Assembly: GCA_015258715.1 (NCBI GenBank)
Contig: JABZHR010000013.1
Location: forward strand, 1 to 25,354
Length of the DNA: 25,354 bases
Direction of reading: 5' to 3'
Source of the DNA: Atopobium sp.
GTDB taxonomy: Bacteria > Actinomycetota > Coriobacteriia > Coriobacteriales > Atopobiaceae
How positions within the stretch are numbered: position 1 is the stretch's first letter; every line of letters begins with the position of its first letter. The position numbers were made by a program, and so were the translations under genes. The notes beneath the pieces are model-generated. The model had not been told where the DNA came from. It was given only the letters and a program-made list of their open reading frames with translations, and made no database searches. Shown piece after piece: positions 15,752-22,472 of the stretch.

Positions 15752-16327
15752 ATGAAAAGGGATTACTCAGTACTAATTTCAAGTGAAGACAATAATGCTA
15801 GTAGCTTTCCAAAGCAGAAAAAGTTAACTATCAGTAAGAAGGAAATGCAGCAATATGCCAATCGACATAATTGCGGCAAAAGCAAACGTGAACTAACTTT
15901 GTGTCTATCTATTTTACAGAATGCGTTAAATAGTATTTCAAAAGACGAGCTAAATCAATCCAAGTCCTATTTTCGTCAGGACAGAAAATACTCTTCTATT
16001 TGCTCAATTTCAGAAGAGAGTCCTAACCAAAATGAGGCGTTATTTTACAAAGTTATTATACCTTCTGCCGAAGATGAGGTGATTCAACAAGAAAATGAAA
16101 AGCAGATAAAAACTTTAGCTCATAAAATCACAACATCAGCACAAGAATTTCTGACTAAAAAAGAGATAGAAGTGTTTAGACTGCACTTCATCGAACATAT
16201 CTCTGCAAGTTCGATTGCTGATAAAACCAACAGATCTAGGCCGGCTATTACAAAATTAATAAAATCCATTCGAAGAAAAATGAAAAAAAGATTTGAAGAT
16301 GCCTGGGAAAAGATCATCGTGGAATAA
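15752..16327 (+). CDS. Sigma-70 region 4-like regulator (putative alternative sigma factor)
   Basis: 191 residues, no signal or membrane segment. The C-terminal part (about 132-185) reads LTKKEIEVFRLHFIEHISAS, then SIADKTNRSRPAITKLIKSI, the sigma region 4 helix-turn-helix that contacts -35 DNA; a typical lead-in (SAEDEVIQQENEKQI) precedes it. The N-terminal 100 residues show no clear region 2, so it may be a highly diverged sigma factor, as in the group 5 TcdR/UviA/BotR regulators of similar length, or an activator. Its translation start is buried in a hairpin. It sits at the head of a cassette with a shared 38-nt promoter-like element, making it the natural candidate to recognise that element. 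AT-rich. Confidence 0.7.
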   Translation: MKRDYSVLISSEDNNASSFPKQKKLTISKKEMQQYANRHNCGKSKRELTLCLSILQNALNSISKDELNQSKSYFRQDRKYSSICSISEESPNQNEALFYKVIIPSAEDEVIQQENEKQIKTLAHKITTSAQEFLTKKEIEVFRLHFIEHISASSIADKTNRSRPAITKLIKSIRRKMKKRFEDAWEKIIVE

Positions 16328-16341
16328 AAGATACATCTTAA

Positions 16342-17010
16342 TTAGCCCTTATAAAGATAGTTAGTTAGTTGGAACTGTCCCTTGCCCATTGAGATGATGA
16401 ACAAGGGATAGTCCCCATGTTCTTGATTGATTATTTTTTCAACTTCTTGATTTGTAGTAATGCGACCGGTTCCATTATTCCAGGTAACATGCCAGTCACA
16501 GTAAAGGACTGATTTTTCAGGTTCTTGTGGAGGTGTATAAATCCCACCAATTTTTTCTCCCTCGCAAATGAGTGATGGCATTGAATAGAACCACACATCA
16601 TCTGAATACTCATTAGCAAAAGTCATACATGCAATTTGAGTCTCAGGATTAGGGGTGTCACATTGAACCCATTTAATACTTGGAGGGTTAAAGCTCCCAG
16701 TAAAAAGAATATATATAATCGATGCAGACATAGGTATTATCGCAATGGTTTGTAAAACGGTGTGTACAAGTTTTCTACTATAGTTTAAAGACTCAAAAAA
16801 GCTGCGAGATGACACGATTAAAAAAATGACTATAGCAGCTAAAATAAAGCATACCATCCAGTGTCTAAAAAACAATACTCCTAAAAAACACACTGGAGTA
16901 GGATATGTTATGAACGGAATGAATTCATTTGCATAGAACACCAGAAAGAGAGCTGCTAAATAAATGGCCGCTCTTAGTAAATGAACAAGGCGATTAGTCT
17001 TTGAAAGCAT
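16342..17010 (-). CDS. Membrane protein with extracytoplasmic Cys-containing domain, paralogue 1
   Basis: 222 residues, no known family recognised. Hydrophobic segments at about 11-30, 38-65 (possibly two) and 84-105 suggest three or four membrane helices. They are followed by a soluble domain of about 115 residues containing four cysteines, probably outside the cell with disulfides. It shares with the protein at 20064-20699 the motif TPVxFLGxL after the first helix and the same overall plan, so the two are paralogues. GAGG lies about 7 nt before the ATG. It converges on the sigma-like gene and diverges from the cargo genes. By position next to a possible lysin/holin cassette it could be an immunity protein; that is inference. 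Confidence 0.75.
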   Translation of the reverse strand: MLSKTNRLVHLLRAAIYLAALFLVFYANEFIPFITYPTPVCFLGVLFFRHWMVCFILAAIVIFLIVSSRSFFESLNYSRKLVHTVLQTIAIIPMSASIIYILFTGSFNPPSIKWVQCDTPNPETQIACMTFANEYSDDVWFYSMPSLICEGEKIGGIYTPPQEPEKSVLYCDWHVTWNNGTGRITTNQEVEKIINQEHGDYPLFIISMGKGQFQLTNYLYKG

Positions 17011-17139
17011 CTCATTACCTCATTCTGCAAGTTTGAGAAATAACATCAATGCTATCTCTACACATCATTATAAATAGTTGATTGAAAATAGTCCATCAGT
17101 CATCGCTTAGCATAAATCGATAAGTTTATATAAGTTTTT

Positions 17140-17177
17140 AGGTTAATTCCCTTCCTTTTTCTGTCCTTAGTTTAGAG
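17140..17177 (+). promoter_or_regulatory. Shared 38-nt promoter-like element, copy A
   Basis: AGGTTAATTC (17140-17149) and TTTCTGTC (17158-17165) with start-to-start distance 18 nt, followed by TTA at 17168-17170 and a TTTA-N-AG tail. About 30 of 38 positions, with no gaps, are identical to the element at 20824-20861. It stands 128 nt before the small-protein start. The two boxes are spaced like -35 and -10 elements but differ from the housekeeping consensus, which fits a dedicated sigma factor. Confidence 0.65.
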
Positions 17178-17224
17178 ACGGATTTGAATTATCAGATTTG
17201 ACTCAATAAATATGTGATTTGTGT

Positions 17225-17249
17225 AAGGAGGCAAAAGATGAATCATTAG
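17225..17249 (+). other. Three-codon mini-ORF (Met-Asn-His) with strong ribosome binding site
   Basis: AAGGAGG (17225-17231) is followed 6 nt later by ATG-AAT-CAT-TAG (17238-17249). The mini-ORF lies in the leader of the small-protein gene, 56 nt before its start. A frame open across this point from a TTG at 17219 lacks its own ribosome binding site. The mini-ORF may be a decay product or a regulatory minigene. Confidence 0.4.
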
Positions 17250-17305
17250 AGGCTGTGGGATATCGTTCTGGATTTTGTAATGAGACGCATAAACAAGGAG
17301 TAGAT

Positions 17306-17677
17306 ATGATTGAAAGTGTGAGTAGCAACATTAATCCATTTAGCGTGAATTTTATTAGTACGGAGACACTGTCTGAATTTAGTACTTCTTATTTTCGAGT
17401 AGAGCTCAGATTGGGCATTTATGGAGGTAACAGGTGGTGTTGGGTTAGAGTAACTGTTCGTCAGGGTAGTAACATGGAGCCTGGAAGCACTGCTTCAGTA
17501 TGGACGCCTAAGCGATCTGCGTATGGAGCAAATCATTTGTCTGGAGGAGGCAATTGGTCTCCTGGATCAGTTTATTGTACAGATGCAATCTCTCTAGGTC
17601 CAACGGGAAGAGTTGGTGTTACATATTCAGGTGGCGAGCCTGGAAATGTTCAAAAGAAATCCATTACGGTTTATTAA
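17306..17677 (+). CDS. Small beta-rich protein of unknown function
   Basis: 123 residues, not recognised. It has no signal peptide or membrane helix. It is rich in Gly, Ser and aromatic residues, alternating in a beta-sandwich-like way (FRVELRLGIYGGNRWCWVRV, SVYCTDAISLGPTGRVGVTY), with two cysteines and an end in ITVY. AAGGAG (17295-17300) is 5 nt before the ATG at 17306; a longer frame from TTG at 17219 has no such site and crosses the mini-ORF, so I prefer 17306. It is first after promoter element A and 54 nt ahead of the large DUF1906 protein, so likely cotranscribed. It could be a partner, adaptor or binding module of that protein; no function can be assigned. Confidence 0.7.
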   Translation: MIESVSSNINPFSVNFISTETLSEFSTSYFRVELRLGIYGGNRWCWVRVTVRQGSNMEPGSTASVWTPKRSAYGANHLSGGGNWSPGSVYCTDAISLGPTGRVGVTYSGGEPGNVQKKSITVY

Positions 17678-17689
17678 TTCTTTAGTAGT

Positions 17690-17715
17690 GACCTCCTCAT
17701 CAATATGGGGAGGTC
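17690..17715 (+). other. Hairpin between small-protein gene and DUF1906 gene
   Basis: GACCTCC (17690-17696)/GGAGGTC (17709-17715) forms a 7-bp stem with a 12-nt loop, without a following T run. The stem hides a GGGGAGG that would otherwise be a strong ribosome binding site, and an ATG (17705) lies in the loop. The used start is probably the ATG at 17732 downstream. It may tune the ratio of the two proteins. Confidence 0.4.
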
Positions 17716-17731
17716 GATTGGAGTATCTTCA

Positions 17732-20077
17732 ATGGATGAAATGGTTTTAGCAACTCAAAAGTGGTTGAATAGAACTTACGTTAACGATAATCGATTTAAC
17801 CAGGTAGAGGAATCTGGTCATACTGGATGGAACACCATCTTTGGCTTGATTAGGGCACTTCAAATTGAGCTTGGAATTCAGTTTACTGCTGATAATTTTG
17901 GAGAAGGCACAAAAGCAAAGTTTTCTGAGATGTTTCCCAACGGAATAAGTCGTCAAACTTTGGGAAAAAAGCCAACGTCAAATATTTATGCAATTATACA
18001 AGGAGCTCTTTGGTGTAAAGGATATGCGGCACATTATGGATCAATTACAAATGTAATTGATGGTGGGACCATAGAGTCAATTTTAAAGTTAAAGAATGAT
18101 ATGGGTCTTATTGATCACCCAAACAATTTTATGGTGGATATCGAGATGATGGGTGCGCTCCTTTCAATGAAGCAATTTAGACTTCTTGCAATGTATGGAG
18201 GAAAAACGTCAATACGTGAAATTCAGCAAGAAATTAATCGTCGTTATCGTGAATATACTGGAATTATTCCTACTGATGGTATTTATGGTCGCGAAATGAA
18301 TGAGGCTATGATTCAAGTTTTGCAAGCAGTAGAAGGATTTACGCCAGAAGAGGCTACAGGATATTTTGGAAATGGAACACGTGCCAGATTAAAAACAATT
18401 GATTCAGGCTCTTCAGATTGGGTCTGGGTGGCTAGTTCTGCTTTAGTGTGTAATGGAATTAGGAAAAATGTCACGCGCTCTTGGTCGTTTGAGTTGAGTG
18501 AAGATGTACGAAAATTTCAAGAGAGTTATGCCCTTCCAGTTACTTCTGTTATTGATAAAACAACATGGATGAGCTTACTTACCTCAAAGGGAGATCCTGA
18601 TAGAAAATGCGTTGCTTGTGATACGCGATTTGAAATTACTGATGAGTTGGCTTCTTGTTTAAAGGAAGATGGTTATCAGATTGTAGGAAGGTATCTTTGT
18701 GAACCAGAACAAGAAATGATGGCAGAGAATGATTTATTTAAAGCACTTCGAACTGGAGAGCTTGACCGAATAGTTAGCTATGGCTTAGAGTACTTTCCTA
18801 TTTTTCAAATGTATTCAACTAAATTGAATCATTTTTCTTACAGCGAAGGAGAAAGCCATGCACTTGAAGCAGTTAAGCATGCAAAACGCTTAGGAGTGCC
18901 AAAAACAGTAATATATTTCACAGTAGATTATGACGCAACTGATCCTGAGATAGACAGTAATATCATTCCATATTTCAAAGCATTAAAGGAGAATATACGA
19001 GACGGATATTTAGTGGGAATTTACGCTTCTAGAAATATTTGTTCTAGGATTATCCATCATGGACTTGCAGAAGCAGCATTTGTATCTGATATGAGTACAG
19101 GATATTCAGGAAACCTAGGTTTCTCAATTCCGGACCAATGGGTATTCGATCAATTCACAGAAATTACTGGGTACAGAGGAAGGTGGGATCTTGATAGAGT
19201 TGCTTATTCAGGAAAATTTCCAGCTTGTTCGCTAGTGGTTCATAATGGACAAGGTAAGTTTCAGCATGAAGATATTATTAATGCTATATCTCAAATTGAG
19301 AAGATAGCTATAAAAGAGTTAAAGGATCCAATTACAAATCAGCAGCTGTCTAAATTTATCCTTGAGTATTTGAGAAAACCAGAATACTGGGCAAAAGGAA
19401 ATACTGCTTTGATGTGGCAAGTATATACACCAGAGTCATATGATTCATCTGAAGTAATCTTAAAAGAAGAGGTGAATAGGATATGCAAATCGATTATTCC
19501 AGATCCCGGGCAGTTTGAAATTACATATGATTTAGATCATTTTGCTGCTACAGCTTTAGGGAATATCTGCCATTTCGATTCAGTATCTTATGATTATTTT
19601 ATGTTTGCCGATTTAGGTGGTTGGATTTTAGACTTACTTCAGATTTGGGGAAATAGTCAAAAAGAGGGAATTCAAAAACAATATTTACAAAATTGGTTAT
19701 CCGTTTGTCTTGGAAGTAGAGTTATAGAGTCAGCGTTTGACTATAAAGACTTAATGAGTGACGTAGATGGTTATCTAGCTGCAATGATGCTTCATGATAA
19801 AGACACTCTTCTTTCGGAGGTTCTTCGATATATATTCTCATTAACACCACTAAACCGCAGATCTCTTTTCTGTTTAAAGCGATTTAAAGGTGAACGCAAG
19901 TGTGTTGAGAGTGTGCTTGATAGTTTGGTTAATGGGCTACCAAGAAAAGAGATCCCATTTTTTGATGCGATACTCTTACGCGCTTCAGCTTCCGATCGAC
20001 TTCCTGATGAATCTGAATCTAAATATCTCAGTGATGTATTATTTCACGCATTAACGCATGATTTTATAGACGGATAA
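17732..20077 (+). CDS. Large protein with peptidoglycan-binding-like repeats and DUF1906 glycoside-hydrolase-like domain
   Basis: 781 residues from the ATG at 17732 (GGAG 9 nt upstream; the ATG at 17705 sits in a hairpin loop). Residues about 1-285 hold roughly four degenerate peptidoglycan-binding-like modules, e.g. VLATQKWLNRTY with NFGEGTKAKF, and IREIQQEINRRY with YFGNGTRARL. Residues about 293-492 match the DUF1906/Rv2525c-like TIM-barrel domain (VACDTRFEIT, YFTVDYDATD, DQWVFDQF, WDLDRVAYSG). The final 290 residues are helical and unassigned, with DLDHFAATAL and FADLGGWILDLLQIW. There is no signal peptide, so export would need another route; the holin gene is the obvious candidate. It is plausibly a cell-wall-active released effector or lysin; catalysis is unproven. 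AT-rich. It overlaps the convergent membrane-protein gene by 14 nt. Confidence 0.8.
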   Translation: MDEMVLATQKWLNRTYVNDNRFNQVEESGHTGWNTIFGLIRALQIELGIQFTADNFGEGTKAKFSEMFPNGISRQTLGKKPTSNIYAIIQGALWCKGYAAHYGSITNVIDGGTIESILKLKNDMGLIDHPNNFMVDIEMMGALLSMKQFRLLAMYGGKTSIREIQQEINRRYREYTGIIPTDGIYGREMNEAMIQVLQAVEGFTPEEATGYFGNGTRARLKTIDSGSSDWVWVASSALVCNGIRKNVTRSWSFELSEDVRKFQESYALPVTSVIDKTTWMSLLTSKGDPDRKCVACDTRFEITDELASCLKEDGYQIVGRYLCEPEQEMMAENDLFKALRTGELDRIVSYGLEYFPIFQMYSTKLNHFSYSEGESHALEAVKHAKRLGVPKTVIYFTVDYDATDPEIDSNIIPYFKALKENIRDGYLVGIYASRNICSRIIHHGLAEAAFVSDMSTGYSGNLGFSIPDQWVFDQFTEITGYRGRWDLDRVAYSGKFPACSLVVHNGQGKFQHEDIINAISQIEKIAIKELKDPITNQQLSKFILEYLRKPEYWAKGNTALMWQVYTPESYDSSEVILKEEVNRICKSIIPDPGQFEITYDLDHFAATALGNICHFDSVSYDYFMFADLGGWILDLLQIWGNSQKEGIQKQYLQNWLSVCLGSRVIESAFDYKDLMSDVDGYLAAMMLHDKDTLLSEVLRYIFSLTPLNRRSLFCLKRFKGERKCVESVLDSLVNGLPRKEIPFFDAILLRASASDRLPDESESKYLSDVLFHALTHDFIDG

Positions 20078-20699
20078 GATTTGTATGTATGGGGAAAGAA
20101 TCTTTTATTGTTAGGGTTTCAATGGCATCTGAGTTTGTAGTCGTAATGTCGTATTGGTTATTCTCATGAACTAGTAGCCACTCAATATCTTTAGTTGGTA
20201 CTGAGTGGCTATATAATTTAACAGTTGCTATCTTTTCTCCCAAGCCAAATGGAAAACGTAAAACATAAAAATGTAAAGTTTCTTCTCCAAAACCAAATTC
20301 CTCAAGTAAAACAACTCTGGATAATGAAATTTCTCCAGTATTTACTACAGATTTATATTCATTTTGACAGGAATAAATGCAAGGAATAAATAAAAATAAT
20401 GCCGCACAAAAAGCAACAGAGATATTATAAATAGCAAATAGATAAGTTGCTTTTTTAAAAAAAGCAACCATAGATTTTATTTTAGACAACAGTATTAGTG
20501 AAGTTATTAGAATGAAAATAGACATAAGAAATAATGCCTGCGGTATTGTTAACAAAGTGCCAAGAAAGCTCACTGGAGTATTATAATCAAGTGAGAAGAA
20601 AGAGAAATTTGTCAAGAAGAAATAAACCACTGCCAGGACGCAAATAACAAAATATACGAAGCAAATTACCGTGATAAAAAACCCTTTTGACCTGTCCAT
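20064..20699 (-). CDS. Membrane protein with extracytoplasmic domain, paralogue 2
   Basis: 211 residues, not in a family I recognise. Membrane helices lie at about 8-30, 48-71 and 84-108, followed by a soluble domain of about 100 residues. The block YNTPVSFLGTLL after helix 1 parallels YPTPVCFLGVLF in the protein at 16342-17010; helix order and domain layout also match, indicating a diverged duplicate. AGGA is about 7 nt upstream of the ATG. It is convergent with and overlaps the DUF1906 gene and is divergent from the holin gene. The flanking placement of two paralogues around the cargo suggests protection from it, or a membrane step in its release; both ideas are inference. Confidence 0.75.
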   Translation of the reverse strand: MDRSKGFFITVICFVYFVICVLAVVYFFLTNFSFFSLDYNTPVSFLGTLLTIPQALFLMSIFILITSLILLSKIKSMVAFFKKATYLFAIYNISVAFCAALFLFIPCIYSCQNEYKSVVNTGEISLSRVVLLEEFGFGEETLHFYVLRFPFGLGEKIATVKLYSHSVPTKDIEWLLVHENNQYDITTTNSDAIETLTIKDSFPIHTNLIRL

Positions 20700-20823
20700 C
20701 GCGATATCCTATTCTGTAGGCAGATAAAGACATTTCAGTAGAATTTTGCAAACTATTGTATATAAATAAATCATAAGAGTCTATAGCTAAATACAGGGTC
20801 TTCTTCATCAAATTCACTGCAAA

Positions 20824-20861
20824 AGGTTAATTCTCTAAACATTTCTGTCTTTATTTTAAAG
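20824..20861 (+). promoter_or_regulatory. Shared 38-nt promoter-like element, copy B
   Basis: AGGTTAATTC (20824-20833) and TTTCTGTC (20842-20849), same 18-nt offset and same TTTA-N-AG tail as copy A at 17140-17177. It lies 39 nt before the holin start. A further AGGTTAA at 20860-20866 repeats the first box. The two copies drive different genes, so this is not a duplicated gene start. Confidence 0.65.
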
Positions 20862-20900
20862 GTTAAAGTAATGAGTAAATTAACATAGAAAGGAGGTGCA

Positions 20901-21296
20901 ATGATTGGAAGATGCATTGTATTTTTAATTGCGGATAAATTTAACCAAGGATTGACTATTTTTATTGCAAACTACGCTTTATTAACATGCGGTTTGATTT
21001 ATGTATTAGCTCTAAATAGCCTAGTTACCATATATAGCTATACAAATCGTAAGAAACTAACTTTGAAATTTATTGAAACGGTGATAACGAAAAAACTCCT
21101 TATTGTGGGAGTCGTTATACTTTCGGCGCTTTTTGACCTTCTCGCAAAAATCGGCCCTATTTCCATGGTTCAAATTACAATGACATTCTATATTGTTGAA
21201 GAAAGTATGTCTGCAATAAAAGCTTTAAAGAAGCTTGGTATAAAAACACCTGCTAGATTAGTTAAACTAATAAAAGAAAAACTTAATGACAAATAG
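20901..21296 (+). CDS. Phage-type holin (TcdE/UtxA, phage_holin_4-like)
   Basis: 131 residues with three hydrophobic segments (about 5-30, 33-48 and 64-86), a basic turn (NRKKLTLKF) and the family-typical C-terminal block FYIVEESMSAIKALKKLGIK followed by a Lys-rich tail. This matches the toxin secretion/phage lysis holin family, whose members form membrane holes for endolysin or toxin release. An ideal AAAGGAGGTG ribosome binding site precedes the ATG. No other phage structural genes are nearby, which favours a domesticated release function over a prophage remnant. Likely driven by promoter element B and coordinated with the cargo genes at 17306-20077. It ends 4 nt from the 3' end of tRNA-Glu. 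Confidence 0.82.
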   Translation: MIGRCIVFLIADKFNQGLTIFIANYALLTCGLIYVLALNSLVTIYSYTNRKKLTLKFIETVITKKLLIVGVVILSALFDLLAKIGPISMVQITMTFYIVEESMSAIKALKKLGIKTPARLVKLIKEKLNDK

Positions 21297-21300
21297 CGTA

Positions 21301-21375
21301 TGGTGCCCCCAACGGGAATCGAACCCGTATTGCCGCCTTGAAAGGGCGATGTCCTAACCGTTAGACGATGGGGAC
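21301..21375 (-). tRNA. tRNA-Glu (anticodon UUC)
   Basis: 75 nt including encoded CCA. Acceptor GTCCCCA/TGGGGGC, D arm with CGTCTAACGGTTAGGAC, anticodon loop CTTTCAA with anticodon TTC, T arm ACGGG-TTCGATT-CCCGT. On the minus strand TATACT (complement of 21386-21391) sits at the right distance to be its -10 box. Its 3' end abuts the right edge of the AT-rich accessory block. Confidence 0.96.
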
Positions 21376-21443
21376 GCGAAGAAAAAGTATAGCAAAGTTG
21401 CTACAGATTTCTAGTGCTAAACGAGCTGATTTTGAGCTTACAT

Positions 21444-22472
21444 CTATTCTTCGTTTTCCCACCAGTCCAGCCCGGCCTTAAACGCGTAGTCGCGAGCGCT
21501 CTGAGTTACGCCGGGCACCGACTCAGCCCACGAAATAAATTCCGGCACGTCGGCGATAATCGCTTCAGCTTCGTGAACTGCGATAACGTTCTCGGCAAAC
21601 GTGTCAGGTGTGAAATTGATCCTGCACGGAATGTAGAGATCAACAAAAGATGGTCTGAGCAGCGCATATGCCGCTCCCTCGCCGAGGTTGACAAAGCCTT
21701 TGAGCGCGCGCTTTGCCGCGGGCATGCGATTCAACTTGAAGAACAGCAGCGTAAACGCCAGACGCATCCAGGCATTTGACTGATACCCGCAACTCTCGTC
21801 AAGCTTGTGGAGCCCTTCCTCATCTTCCAGGCGAGCAAGAACATATGCCAAGGTAAAACGCGCACCCAGCAAATCTGTTGGCGAGAAGAACAGGAGATCT
21901 TCACAGGCTTTTTTGGAGAGCTTGAAGCAGGCGCAATCGGTTGCTACCTGGGCAATCTGCGCGTAGAGGCGCAAGAGAAGGCGGGCTTCAGCGCAACTCC
22001 AAGCGTCGCCGTGAGTTTGCTTTGCTTGCTCTAGTTTTGGTCTAAAGATAGGGTCAAATTCTTTTTGCAGGTCAAGTAGGTCGTTGAGGATCGCTGCAGG
22101 ATGATTGTTGGAGATCTGCGCAAGGATTCGCTGTGCTTCAAGGTTGATGCTTGTGTTAGCAAGAGCTGGATTTTCAATAATATTTGTCATTTGATTATGC
22201 AAGAAGTTAAGCAAATCCATCCGACTTGCAAAGAAGTCAGCATCGGAATCAATTTCTTTAGTAATTCCAGCCTGATACTTGCCGATGACATTGACGTATT
22301 GAGCAAAAGCCTTTTCTTCTTCGTCAGCAATGAAGTCTTCAGGAGATGCCTCAACAGCAAGCTTCAACTCGTAGAGAGCAGCTTCAGATACGATGTTCTT
22401 TTCTCGTGCACACTTGGCTACCAGGCGATCTACCTGCTCGCTGACCATATCGTTAGCGGAATGTTTAATCAC
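21444..22472 (-). CDS. TPR-like helical-repeat protein, second of a coupled pair
   Basis: 342 residues, cytoplasmic, almost entirely helical, with recurring Ala/Leu helix-turn-helix units such as GARFTLAYVLARLEDEEGLH. The same unit occurs in the upstream protein as ARFTLALAYAKLEDEDALD, so they are paralogues. These resemble tetratricopeptide-like scaffolds; no catalytic motif is visible and the partner is unknown. It starts with GTG at 22472, overlapping the stop of the upstream gene by 4 nt (GTGA), which implies translational coupling. Base composition is core-like. The next transcribed feature on the same strand is tRNA-Glu. Confidence 0.7.
   Translation of the reverse strand: MIKHSANDMVSEQVDRLVAKCAREKNIVSEAALYELKLAVEASPEDFIADEEEKAFAQYVNVIGKYQAGITKEIDSDADFFASRMDLLNFLHNQMTNIIENPALANTSINLEAQRILAQISNNHPAAILNDLLDLQKEFDPIFRPKLEQAKQTHGDAWSCAEARLLLRLYAQIAQVATDCACFKLSKKACEDLLFFSPTDLLGARFTLAYVLARLEDEEGLHKLDESCGYQSNAWMRLAFTLLFFKLNRMPAAKRALKGFVNLGEGAAYALLRPSFVDLYIPCRINFTPDTFAENVIAVHEAEAIIADVPEFISWAESVPGVTQSARDYAFKAGLDWWENEE

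Noticed and set aside
20901..21296. Prophage remnant as the sole explanation of the holin
   Set aside because: No capsid, tail, portal, terminase or integrase genes in the window, and the holin shares its promoter-like element with non-phage-structural cargo.
12378..21300. Direct repeat of the tRNA-Glu 3' end as an att site
   Set aside because: Reading the region I found no second copy of the tRNA-Glu T arm/acceptor sequence; a computed search would be needed to exclude a short one.
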